Shown: positions 46,292 through 57,421 of the stretch, piece after piece | How the letters are laid out: every line of letters begins with the position of its first letter | Numbering within the stretch: position 1 is the first letter of the stretch | Source: Cyclaneusma minus | Taxonomy: Eukaryota; Ascomycota; Leotiomycetes; Marthamycetales; Marthamycetaceae | Reading direction: 5' to 3' | Assembly (NCBI GenBank): GCA_037179335.1 | Contig: JAKZHN010000018.1 | Location: 558,001 to 622,000 of the forward strand | DNA: 64,000 bases | The notes under the pieces: model-generated | Told to the model about the DNA's origin: nothing | Database searches by the model: none | What the model saw: only the letters and a program-made list of their open reading frames with translations | Program-made: the position numbers and the translations under genes

Positions 46292-48302
46292 ATGATCCCT
46301 GAGATCAACTCTTACTCGGTAGTTGGAGATCCAGATGAACCTTCGAAAGACTCCAGGCGCCTTGCTTCGCTGGGAACTGTTCGACAGCGTCACGCCGATA
46401 CGCAAGAAATCATTAAAATTCCTACGCCATCTGAGCACCCGGACGATCCTTTGAACTGGTCTGTGTCTTTCCAGATCCTGTCGAGTAGATCATGACTGAC
46501 GACTGATGAAGGCCACAATGCTTCAAGTGGTTGATGGGCATCCTCATTTGTTTCGCTGTGTTTATGGCGTAAGTTCCCTCGCTCCTCTCCTACTCCTGGT
46601 CTTTATCTCCTGTCATCGAAGCAACTTAATGAAATAATTCCTAGAAACTTTCTCGCTGCTGGACCGTCTATCGCCATGCTCCAAACGGCAGAAGACTTCT
46701 TCCCTGGTGACCATGATCTAAGTGGAGCCATTTCTAAGACAGCTTATTTCTTCAGCACGACATCTCTAAGCCAGGGTCTGGGCAATTTGTTCTGGGTAAG
46801 TCAAGAAGAACTACAAATTGAAGGAAGTGAGCTGAGATGGTGAGTCAAGATGCCGTTGTGCAATAAGTATGGAAGACGTCCCGTGTACATTGCAAGCTTG
46901 ACTCTGTATCTTGCCTGTGTCATATGGCTATCCCTTACGACCTCTTACGGAAGCTTTCTAGCTGGAAGAATCGTCATGGGACTGGGTTCTGGAGCTTCTG
47001 AGACGCTGGCGCCTGTGTCAATAGCAGATGTCTTCTTTCTGCACGAGCGAGGAACCGTCATGGCAATGTACACATCTTCAATGTCGTCTGGCGTAGCTTT
47101 TGGTAAATCATCCTCCATGTTCCGCTCCAGACTTTGTTCTTTCCGCATCAACACACTGTTAACACGACCAGGTATCCTAATTGCTGGAGCCATCACAAGT
47201 CTACACCACTGGCGGTACATCTACTACGTCTCCATTCCTGTCATTGCGATCGTTCTTCTGCTCGCTATCTTCACATTCCCCGAGACCGCCTATCGTCGAG
47301 ACCCATCCGATTTACAAATTGAACTCAGACCACTCCGACCACCAACCCGCGAAGCACCGAAGACGAAACATGACGTACAGAATCTCGAAGTCGTCAATCT
47401 TCCAGCACCAAGGGCGAAGAAATTTGTACCCCGTCTCGCCATATACACAGGAACCTACACCTCAGAAAAGCTCCTCAGTATGTTTCTTCGTCCCTTCGCA
47501 CTGATCCTGCTACCCCCAGTACTATGGGGATCGCTCGTCATGTCTGCCACCATAGGCTTCGTGGTCGCTATAACCTCGAACGTCGCTACAGCCTATACGA
47601 GCACCTACGCCATGCAAACCTGGCAGATCGGACTCTGTTTCATATCCGCGATTCTCGGCTCCCTGATTGGCATTTTCTTTGGCGGTAACCTGAGCGATAG
47701 GGTGGCGGGCTGCATGGCGAGAAAAAACGCAGGAATCAGAGAGCCAGAGATGAGGCTTCCAGCCTTGTGTCTGGCATTGGTTACGGCGCCGGCAGCGTTG
47801 TTGATGTATGGTGCAGGGATCCAGTACAAGCTGCATTGGATGTGTCCGACTGTCGGGTTAGGGCTTCGTAAGTTTTTGCATGAATTCCCGAAGTCGGTTT
47901 TCTGGAATCGCAGCAGCTGATCAGTAAAGTGAATTTCTCGATCGCCTATGCGACGAATATCTCGCTCGTCTATACTATAGATGCCTACCGGCCTATTGCA
48001 GGCGAGGTGACTGTTACCACGATAGCTTTCAAGTGTAAGTTGGCGGAGAGCCTGTTCATTACAAAACTTGAGCTGACTCCGATGTAGCTGCGTTTGGCTT
48101 TCTGCTCTCCTTTTATACAAATACCTGGATTGCGGAGGCGGGTTATCTCGGTGCCTATGGAGAGATGGCAGCGATAGCATTTGTGGTGATGATTTTGGGT
48201 ATACCTTTGTATTTCTGGGGAAAGCAAATTAGATATGCTTCTTGGGATTGGAGAATAGTGAGGTATGCGCATTGGGGAGAGGATCGTGAGGTGGGCGAGT
48301 AG
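46292..48302 (+). CDS. Major facilitator superfamily transporter (drug:H+ antiporter-like)
   Basis: Exons 46292-46458, 46512-46568, 46645-46795, 46850-47102, 47172-47867, 47930-48034, 48088-48302, about 547 aa. The N-terminal cytosolic tail ends in the typical HPDDPLNWP joint, followed by about 12 hydrophobic segments. The loop 2-3 motif is CNKYGRRPVYI and the later AGRIVMGLGSGASETLAPV matches fungal DHA1-type exporters. It likely exports a product or toxin. An in-frame ATG at 46226 would add 22 residues. It sits beside the BBE oxidase with a divergent promoter, completing the four-gene group. Confidence 0.88.
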
Positions 48303-48493
48303 GCGAAGAAGGTCCGGGTATTTCCTAGGAGTTTGGGAGTAGCAAGTTGTGAGTAGTCAGTTAGTTATGAGGAGTTGATCCAGGCTATTGGAATTGGCTC
48401 AGGTTACTGCACTTGAGCGGAGTTTCTCGATTTGACCAAAATACTCGTCTGTGAGAGGGGAGCTCCTTTTTACATCCAAGTTGCACCACCTAC

Positions 48494-50103
48494 CTACCAC
48501 CGAGACTCCCGCAGCCCATAGAACTGTCTAAATGGAGCCCAATGAGCCTGTATAGTATCGTTACACCCCGCCATAGTGCGTCTCTCCTCCGCTCTATCCA
48601 TCCACTCTCCCATTTTCCTGATTCTCGTATCATTCTGCCACAAACCAGTATCGTCAGCATCAATCCTCTCATCCTCCCTTCCTCATCCCTCATCGTTGTG
48701 CAACAGCTTCCCAAAACCGGGAGTTTCACAAGCAAAAGAAACAAAATCAAAAATGCTTACCGACGGATGAGTACTCAACAATTCCAGCGGTTCCTTCACC
48801 CCCTGCTCCGCCGCTCTCGCATAGTGATCCCGCATTCGCTCCCACAAAGACACGGCTTCGTTGGGATCAAAGCAAGCATCAGCCATCATGAGCAAACCAA
48901 TGAGGTCGGCTTCTTCTTCTTGGACGCGGGAGGCGCGACGCATAACGCCGAACTCAACTAGATAAGGGCCTAGGATTTGGGAGAAGATCATGGAAAAGTC
49001 AATCATCATCAGACCTGTGAGAATGGACCCCCAGATAACTCCTTGGCCTGCAAAAACCAAGTTAGCGAAAAGGTCCCTTCTGAGACTCCGTGCTTGCCCC
49101 TTTGGGTCTTGAGTGTGGGGTATATGAAGACAGAAGATGGTTTTGATGCTCAAGCGAAGAAAGAGCAATTATCCAAAGGGGACAGAGTGTTGAAAAAGTC
49201 TGCAGAGATTGCGTGACTCGAAAGAAATCCAGAATGTATCAAGCAGCACGAAGAGACAGACGTACTTATCCTCTCCCCCATATGCTCCGCCACATTATGG
49301 GCCAGCTCATGTGCCAACACGACCGCCAATCCATCCGCATTCTTACAAATCGGCAACAACCCAGTAAACACAAAAACCGTGTTATTCGGCAACACCATCG
49401 CATTCGCCTGTCCCGGATCATCAATCACAAAAACCTTCCACTCGCTCCCCATCTTCCCCAACACCTCTCGCCCCCTCCCACCAAGCGGATCCCCCATCCC
49501 ACTTTCCGCAACACCGTCTTCCTCATGCACGCTATAGCCTTCTGCTACCCTGACCAATCTCTTCATCACCGACCTGACTGCCTTGACGCGTTGGTCGTGG
49601 TCGGGGAGGATGGCATTTTGGGCTCGGTAGTCGGCAAGCAGGGCCTGGAAGCTGGCGTCGGCGAGAGAGGCGGCTTGGGCGGGGGTTATGCAGTTGAAGC
49701 GCTTGCGGCCTGTGAGGGGGACCTCGTCGATGTGGGAATAGTAGAAAGCGATGGGTACGATGATTATGATGGCACAGATGGGAAGGGTGAGAGGGGAGGC
49801 TTTTATGCGTTGCCATTTTCCGGTTGGGTCGAAGAGGGGCTTGGCGTTGCGGACGCCTTCGTGGAGGAGGCGGGCTCGTTCTTCGGGGTCCCATTCGTTG
49901 GGGTTGTGGGAGCGGTAGGTGCGGGTTTGGGTGTGGGTTGGTGGTCTGGGGGATCGTAGGATGCGGGACGGAGGGATGAAGGGTCGAGATTTAGACGTGG
50001 ATTTGGGGATTGGGAGTGGGCGAGGTCGTGGAGGGGCGGATGTGAAGAATCGGGCTTGCTTGAAGGGAGTGCTTCGGAGAAGCGGTCGAATGAAGAAAGA
50101 CAT
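48494..50103 (-). CDS. OMA1: Mitochondrial inner-membrane metalloprotease OMA1 (M48)
   Basis: Exons 50103-49266, 49047-48761, 48634-48494, about 421 aa. The Arg/Pro/Ser-rich N-terminus is a mitochondrial presequence. A transmembrane helix lies at about 106-121 (LPICAIIIIVPIAFYY). The zinc site HELAHNVAEH has His265, Glu266 and His269, with the third ligand in the downstream EEEADLIGLLMMA. The end GLRESRW follows STHPSNDTRI as in orthologs. OMA1 cleaves inner-membrane substrates under stress. The first intron is unusually long for this window (218 nt) and the second is 126 nt. A Met eight codons upstream (50127) is an alternative start. Confidence 0.9.
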
Positions 50104-50961
50104 GTCGGCTTCGTGAAACGGGAGCAATGGAAGTCGCTCGAGATTATAGATTCTGCCTCACACAACATCAGCATCTAGCTGTGAGGTGCAGCCGGCTTGC
50201 AGTTTTAGCCATCCTGTGCTCTGACTATCGTGTTGTTGCCCAGAAAATTTCCGTCGACAAGTAGACGTTCCACGGGTCGACGTTACACTGCCGTCTAGCA
50301 CGGGCGATAAGACCATGTCACGTGATTTAGACTTTATCTAGGTCCCACAATCTTGTAGATTGCTGCGAGGACCGAGCTCGCGATGACAATTCTTCGGTGT
50401 ACGCTCACCCTGGACCCTTCGAAGAACTAGGAAGATTCCCAATAATTGAGGATATACCAAGTGTCCAAAGATATTCCAAGTGACTGAAAGGTTGAGAGTA
50501 TGTTCGAGGAGTAGGAATGAACACACTCTCAAGTCGTAGCCTGAGCGCACAAGATTGTCACCACGAGGCCGAGTCAACAGCCGACATTCCGATTGCGATT
50601 GTATCTCCATAGCAGCGAAAGGAGCGTTTTGTGTACGCACGGAGGATGCTTATCGAGACAGACGTCCGCAAAAGGTAGGTGTGATTTTATTTCACGTTGT
50701 TTACTTTAGAGTTGGCCGTAGTGACGTCCCCGAGACAGAGGTGGTTGGCGGGAAAGTACGAGCGGGCATCACAGCAGGATCAAGTGCATGTCCCTTCCGC
50801 AGGCTCCCCTCTTCCCAACCACACATTATCTGCCATGTCGCGATGAGAATGGCCCGCCACTCAAGCTCATAGGTATCGGCTTTTGTGTTTATTCTTCAGA
50901 ATCAGATCATCTTCCTTATTGTCCGCACCCTTTCTCTCCCCGCCTCGGGATCGCCGCCACG
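50104..50961. other. Intergenic, divergent promoters with a 19-bp repeat array
   Basis: The region lies between OMA1 and the S28 peptidase. It contains a short array of the 19-bp palindromic repeat (50431-50490). A frame open upstream of the S28 start (from 50788) is in phase but has no signal-peptide logic, so I start the peptidase at 50962. Confidence 0.45.
50431..50490. repeat. 19-bp palindromic repeat array, locus B
   Basis: About three units: AAGATTCCCAATAATTG, AGGATATACCAAGTGTCC and AAGATATTCCAAGTGACTG. They are related to the consensus GGAATATYCCNARTRATTG seen at 53.1, 58.2 and 61.7 kb. Confidence 0.6.
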
Positions 50962-52759
50962 ATGGCGAACCTATCTTTACTCCTCTGCCTCACCGCAACT
51001 CTGGCACTGTTTACGCCTGTCACTGCTCTAGGTCCTCCCCGACACGGCTTGATCTCAAAGCGACAAATTCTAGATGTTGATCCCGACCTCCTCTATCCAA
51101 CCCAAACCATCGAAGTCCCCATCGACCACTTCCAAAACAGCTCTCTCTATGAACCTCACGTGAACGACACCTTCCTTCTCCGCTACTGGTTCGACGCATC
51201 CCATTACAAAGATGGCGGCCCAGTCTTCCTCCTCCAAGGCGGAGAAACCGACGGATCTGAACGTCTACCTTATCTCCAAAAGGGAATTCTCGCAAAGCTT
51301 GCAGCTGCTTCCCATGGCGTAGGAGTGGTCATTGAGCATCGCTACTACGGAGAGAGCTGGCCGTTTGGAGACGACTCTTTGAAAACCGAGAACCTCAGAT
51401 TCCTGACGACTGAGCAGGCGCTTGCTGATAGTGACTACGTGGCCAGAAACATCGTGTTCAAGGGACTGGAAGACAAGAATCTGACGGCTCCAGGTACGGC
51501 ATGGATTGGGTACGGTGGAAGTTATGCAGGCGGCTACAGTGCATTCTTGAGGACTCAGTATCCGCACACTTTCTGGGGTAAGTTGAATCATCAAATCTTC
51601 CAAGAGTGAAGGAGCAACAGCTGATCACTTTCAGGCGCCATTGCATCTTCTGGCGTGGTCGAGGCAATCTGGGATTACTGGCAATACTGGGAGCCAATCA
51701 TGACATACGGACCTCCGAAATGCATCAAGTTAACCCAGAAACTCGTCAACGTCATGGACCGTATCATCATTGGAGTCGACAACCAAACCGTCACTGACGA
51801 GCTGAAGGGTGTCTTCGGCCTAGGCAATTTAACGCAAGTATCCCTCACGTGATTTCTCAGTCGTCCGCGCTAACAACCACAGGGACAATGTCGACTTTGT
51901 TAGTCTCCTATCCGAGCCCTTCGAGTACTGGCAAGGCCGGAATTGGGACCCCTCCGTCAACGCCAGCGCGCCCTTTTACGAATACTGCGGCAACATAACC
52001 AGCGACAGTGTCATCCACCCGGAAACCTACGCCCTCGTCCCCACCGTCAAATCCCTCCTTGAAATCTCCGGCATTGGCGACGAAGCGGAGGGTGGCCACC
52101 CCACCGAACTCTATACCCTGATCGAGCCATTCCTAAACATGATCGGCTACTTCAACCAAACCTCTAATGCGCAATGCGGCAATCAGACAGCTGACGAATG
52201 CTGGCACACTACCGCCGATTGGTATGCTAACGACGACATTGACCAAGGAACCTGGCGCAGCTGGCAGTACCAAGTCTGCACCGAATGGGGCTATCTTACA
52301 ACCGGCTCCGGCTTCCCCGATCACAAGCTCCCTCTCGTTTCGCGTCTCCTCGACCTGGACTACGAAGCTCTCCCCTGTGTCTATGCCTTCAACATCACAA
52401 CTCCTGCAAACGTGTCCATGATCAACCGATACGGCGGCTACGACATCTCCTATCCACGTCTTGCATTTATCGACGGCGAGCAAGACCCGTGGAGACCGGC
52501 TACTGTGCACGCCAGTCCGTACATCGAGAACGTAGAGAACCGGAGCAGTACGGCCAGAAAGCCGTTTATCTTGATCAAGGGCGCTGTGCATCACTGGGAT
52601 GAAAACGGACTCTTTAAGAACGAGACGATGCCGGGTCTGCCGCCGGTAGCTATAAAGGAGACGCACCATGCGGAGCTTATGTTTGTGATGGAGTGGTTGC
52701 AGGAGTGGGAGTGTGCGAAGTCGAAGAGAGAGACGGATCAGTATCTCGAGGAGTTGTGA
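50962..52759 (+). CDS. Secreted serine carboxypeptidase, family S28
   Basis: Exons 50962-51577, 51635-51833, 51883-52759, about 563 aa. The start gives a signal peptide (MANLSLLLCLTATLALFTPV) and a basic pro-segment (ISKRQ). S28 features are VVIEHRYYGES, the nucleophile elbow GYGGSYAGG (Ser187), DGEQDPWR (catalytic Asp) and GAVHHWDENG (His). Many Asn-x-Thr/Ser sites fit secretion. Family members release residues C-terminal to proline, like lysosomal Pro-X carboxypeptidase, or act as acid dipeptidyl peptidases. The second intron (51834-51882) keeps frame only if its donor is GC (GCAAGT). Confidence 0.9.
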
Positions 52760-53337
52760 GACTTTTTTTATGGGAGACCGAGGGCGGTGGGTGTATAGAG
52801 TAGGCGCTGCTCGACCTGGGACGAGTAGCTTTGAGCTGCTTTTATGGTTGGTTGTTCAACAATGATTAGAGTAATGAATCAATAATCGATAAAATAGAAA
52901 TGAAAGCTGACGAAAAGTCATGATTATGGGTCTTGGTAGGAGTATAACAGTCCGTTTCCAAAGTGAGGGTGTCCATAGAGGTCATCAAATAATCTAGCAT
53001 GCCAGCAGCATGATGACACACAACAGCACCGCCCGCGAACCCTCGACTGCATAAAATGGCGCCCAAAGGCTTGAAAAGCTAGGGTTTTCGCGCTCTCTGG
53101 AAAATATTTCAAGTGACTGGGAATATTCCAAGTGACTGGGAGTATTCCGAGTATTTGAGAATGATCAAGAGGCTTAGGGTAAACAAGCCTAGTCCGTATG
53201 CGACTTAGCGAATATAGCGATTCCCCCCGAAATATCATCATTTACCGATCTTGGGCCGTATTCAGACTTTCAAAATGGCACTGCAACAGCATCTCGAAAA
53301 GCTTCATTTAACGTTACGAACCTATGTACCTCGGTAA
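52760..53337. other. Intergenic between convergent genes, with repeat array
   Basis: Contains the 19-bp repeat array at 53099-53158. Possible worn element ends lie at 52948 (CAGTCCGTTTCCAAAGT) and about 53260-53283 (TTCAGACTTTCAAAATGGCA then CTG). There is no gene. Confidence 0.45.
53099..53158. repeat. 19-bp palindromic repeat array, locus C
   Basis: Three near-perfect 19-bp units: GAAAATATTTCAAGTGACTG (one base longer), GGAATATTCCAAGTGACTG and GGAGTATTCCGAGTATTTG. Confidence 0.75.
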
Positions 53338-56249
53338 TCAGGAGTCCAACAAAGCCGCAACCTTCTTCAGCACCTCCTCCGTCTTCAACCGCGCATTCTT
53401 CGGATCCTTCCTAACAGCCTGCCAGACCTCCCCATGCCGCGGTTCATTGCTCACGCACTTTCCTTCCACATCAGCCCTCTTCTCATCCGTCCCATGCATC
53501 CCCAGAAAGCGCCAGTACCATCCCCACGTATCGCCCAGATCCGCATCCAGCAAGATGGCTTTCTCGAACCAACCTTGCGCCTTCTCGAGTCTTCGCTCGG
53601 CCCAGAAGATCCGAGCTACTGTAACGAACAGCGTTGGATCGTTGTCCACTTTCTTGATAGCTTCCAAGGAGCGTGGTTTCCTCTGCGTGCGCGGCTCCAG
53701 GTGCATGATGCTTTCGGACCACAGCAGGCCGGAGTTGGGCACTTCTTGGAGCGCTTTCGCCATGAGGACTTTGGCTTGCGAGATGTTGGTTGCGCGACGT
53801 TCGACACGGACGGATTCGCACCACAGTTCGGGATTCTTGGGCGCGGCTAGGCGGGCACGATCGAGCACCGAGCGTGCTTTGACGATGTTGCCTGCCCTTT
53901 CCTCGAGTCGAGAGTAGAGCAACCAAAGAGGGACGGCTTTTGGACATGCCTTGGTGCCTGTGCTGTAGGCTTCTCTGGCTTGTGCAGGCTTGCCTTCTGA
54001 TTCGTAGATTTGGCCCTTTTGGCACCATAGCTTCCAGCTCGCTGGGAAGAGATTCAGTGCCTGGTTTACCAAATCCAGTGCGACTTCATTCTGACCCAGT
54101 TGCCGCTCAAATGCCACGGACTTCATCCACACGCGATCGGTTGGTGCTTCCTGTCTTGCCTGCTTGAGCAGCTCACGAGCTTGATCCGAATTGTCGTTCT
54201 CCGCTTCCAGTTTCACAGCCGCCAGCCAAATATCTTCGTTATTCGGATTCTGGTTGAATGCTCTTCCTAGAACACGTCGAGCATTGTCGATCTCGCCTGC
54301 AGTCCACTTCTCCTTGGCGAGCATCATCCACAGCACTTCTGATTGCGGGCACGCTTCCACGGCCTTCTCCAGCAATTGCCATAACGCTTCTTTCGTGCCG
54401 TGATTCTTCTCAAGATCTGCCGCTGCTAGCCATAAGGTCTTGGATGTAGGGAAGACGCGCAGTGCGTAGGCATAGATCGCGCGCGCTGTCTCATATTTGC
54501 CTCGTCCGATAGACATTCGCGCATCCTCCATCCAGTCATCTTTGCGATTATCATCCTCGTCCAATCCCCAACCCAGAGTTTCGCGGATGATGTTGCCACA
54601 GGTAAGAATGGCGCCTTCTTCTTCGCACTTCTCGGCTTCGAGAATCCACTCTTCCCGCTTCAACATAGCGGATTCTTTGGCAAGGGCTTGTACGGCGCGC
54701 TTCATTACATTGATCTTGTTATTGCCAATCTGTTCTTGCAATCTGGCTGCTGCAATCCAAATCTCATGCGATGTTGGAATCGCCTTGCGTGCCTTGTTGA
54801 GCACTTTCTGGGCATTGTCGGAATTCTCTAGTCTAGCCAGAGCAAGCCAGAGCTCCACGCTCAGGGGGATAATCTCGGTAGCCTTTGCGAGCAAAAGCTT
54901 TGCATCATCGGGGTCTTCCTCCAGGTTGACTGCTTCTTTCCATAGAAGCACTGATTGCGGAATGTGGTCCAGGGCGTGCCGAATCACTCGCTTCTTTGCG
55001 CGTGGTTCTGTCTCTAATTTCATAGCTTCAATCCATAGTCGCACGGAAGTATCGTTGTTCTTGATAGCATTGGCGGCTATGATTTTCGCGTTGTGGGTTT
55101 CGTTCAGTCGGATATTTTCCAGCCATGCATCCTCGCTCTTAGGACAGTATTCACAACCTCGAGCCATGACATTCCGTGCTGCTACGATTTTGCCCGCCAA
55201 CTCTTCTAATCGAGCCGCGGCGATCCATCCAGGCGCATGCTTGGGATTCGTCTTGATGACGGACTCGAGTAGAACTCGGACTCGATTGATGTCTCCGACT
55301 TGTGCTTCTCCCTCGTTGATTTGGGACTTGGCCAGACTCGTAAGATATCCCTTGGGGTCGATATTCGTCGCGCTGCCAGCCACTGAATCCGTACCGCCCG
55401 CCTGGTCCAATCTTACTTTCAGCTGCTTATCTCTGGCAGCTCCAATATCGGCAAAATTCGTCATAGTCCCATCAGCGCTTTCACCATCTTGTACTTGCGT
55501 TCCTAGCGCACTCGAATCTCGCGCTCCCGCAATAACGCTATCCGGCACCGCATAGAACCTCTGTCTAAGTGCTTCTTTCGATCTCCGGTTTTTGCCTGTC
55601 AGATCCCCAACTTCCGGTAGATTCGCCCAGTCTTCGTCCGATACCGTAGATAGCGCACGTTTGAGATCGGCGAATTGCTGTTGAATCTTCGGATTGTTGC
55701 GCTCGTATTCCTCTCGTTCAGCCTTTTCTCTAGCTTCCCTATATTTGAAGAACAATTCGTCGGCATGCGATCTCACTAAAAAAGGGTTCTGATAAACCAA
55801 AAAGTTCGGTACTGCAGTGTAACGACATAAGAAAAGGGTCTTACTAACCTTCGTCCCTTTCTTCTCCTTTCCATCCTCTCATCTACCTCCTGGTATATCC
55901 GATCGGCCTCATCGTCGTCCTTATCGTAGCTCCCGCCGGCAAAGAGTCCTACTTCATTCTCGGGATCCTGAAACCTCTCATCATCGCCCTCATCACCTCC
56001 TGCATCTTCTTTCTTATCGTCTGCCGACCTCCCTTTTTCGCGGTTTTTGTCGAGACCGTAAGCTGTAGGTGCAGCAGCTCCGAGCTGAGCAGCGCGTTTT
56101 GCGAGCGCTTCTTTGATTGCTTCCTCGGAGGGACCTTCTCGCGCGGGTCCAAGATCGGAGCGTGTGGTGAAGCCGGTGGCACCACGACCGAGACCAGCCA
56201 CGTAGTTCTCGGGCGCGGGCTGGTTGAGGAAATCGCGACGGCCGGACAT
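53338..56249 (-). CDS. prp6: U4/U6.U5 tri-snRNP splicing factor Prp6 (Prp1 in fission yeast)
   Basis: Exons 56249-55849 and 55738-53338, about 933 aa, the normal size of the family. The PRP1 N-terminal domain begins MSGRRDFLNQPAPENYVAGLGRGATGF and includes a charged Asp/Glu/Lys linker. The 110-nt intron is placed so that the joint reads KGRREAREKAEREEYERNNP; an alternative acceptor at 55798 would insert 20 odd residues. The remainder is about 19 HAT/TPR repeats with the recurrent pattern LW..AA.LE. The protein bridges U5 and U4/U6 snRNPs in the nucleus and is essential in model fungi. Confidence 0.93.
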
Positions 56250-57421
56250 GGTGTTAGAATTGGGAGCGATCGGCCGCTGGAGTAGGATGAATACGAAGTG
56301 GTCGCGACTTTGAAGATTGATGAGGTTGAGGAAACGAGGCTGCGCTGTTCTCGAAATTTAGGCTGCGACTAGTGCAAGGCTGTGTGGCCCGTGCGTTTGC
56401 AAGATCGCTCCCTCGAGCGCCCCTTCGGCCCCTCAAGACTCGGAGACTCCCTCTCTCAGGAGTCGCCTACCGTTGTCCACCAGCCTTTCTGAAGTCACCG
56501 GTTTCCTCTTCAAGGTCCCAACGGCAACAAGTGTGCATCGGCCGGGGCCTTTGCAAGTGTCTTGTTGCACATCGGAGTCCGGGTACCTGAATATGTGGAC
56601 CCAAAAATGTCACAGGCATCGAACACTTGACTGCCGCTGCTCCTGGACGACGTGTCGCCCCTGTGGTCTCACAACCAAGGGTGCATTTGTACGTCATTTG
56701 GCTGGCCTGCCAATCATTGCACAATTCGAAGCTGATGAGGACCGATCAACTTGGACGGATCGGTAAGCAGGGTTGGTTTGGTTGAGCTTCATATCATGGG
56801 CTTCCACATGCCGATCCACGATCGTCCATTCTGTGTCCTTGAGGCTACTCCTATCTTCTTGGATCTCGTGGGGAGAGTCAGAATACTTGCTAGCGCTGTG
56901 GAAGGCCAGGAAGGGCTTCTGGGAGCTCGCAGCATCATAAGTTATCGATCCCACAAGGGTTTTCGATGAGCTCCTCATAACACTCACTAGTGGTTCGGGG
57001 GGGTGAGGTTGTCGATTCATTTCTTGCTAGTTGCAAACTCCGTCACGTCTTATAATCTTCTAGATATCTCTTGACCGTATGGATTTCTTGGCTTTCTCCT
57101 GGTTTCTCGAGAGACCTCACAGTTCATTTCACCCGTCTCGTGCAAAGTGAGCAGAGGCAATCCTGGTTGAAGACGTCTATGTTTTGTTGAAAGCCAAGTT
57201 TTTGTATTTTCTCATCTATGTGATCCCCGCAAGTACTGTTGTCCAGCTAAAGGGCGTTGAATGCAAAATCCCGTCTCAAACTCCCATATCCCCCGCCCAA
57301 AATGTGTAATTAAGTGAAATACCCGTGCATCGAGGCAAAGCCTGCGCTCACCCCCAAAGCAAGGGACTTCTTAGCAACGAGTGTCGAGAGTCGGGAAGAA
57401 GTCAGGAACCCAAAGCCTCGC
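56250..57421. other. Intergenic, one doubtful small ORF
   Basis: Holds the prp6 promoter and the 3' flank of the glucanase. A minus-strand ATG frame at 57020-56694 (108 aa, MNRQPHPPEPLVSVM) has reasonable composition, but no domain or splice support. Confidence 0.35.
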
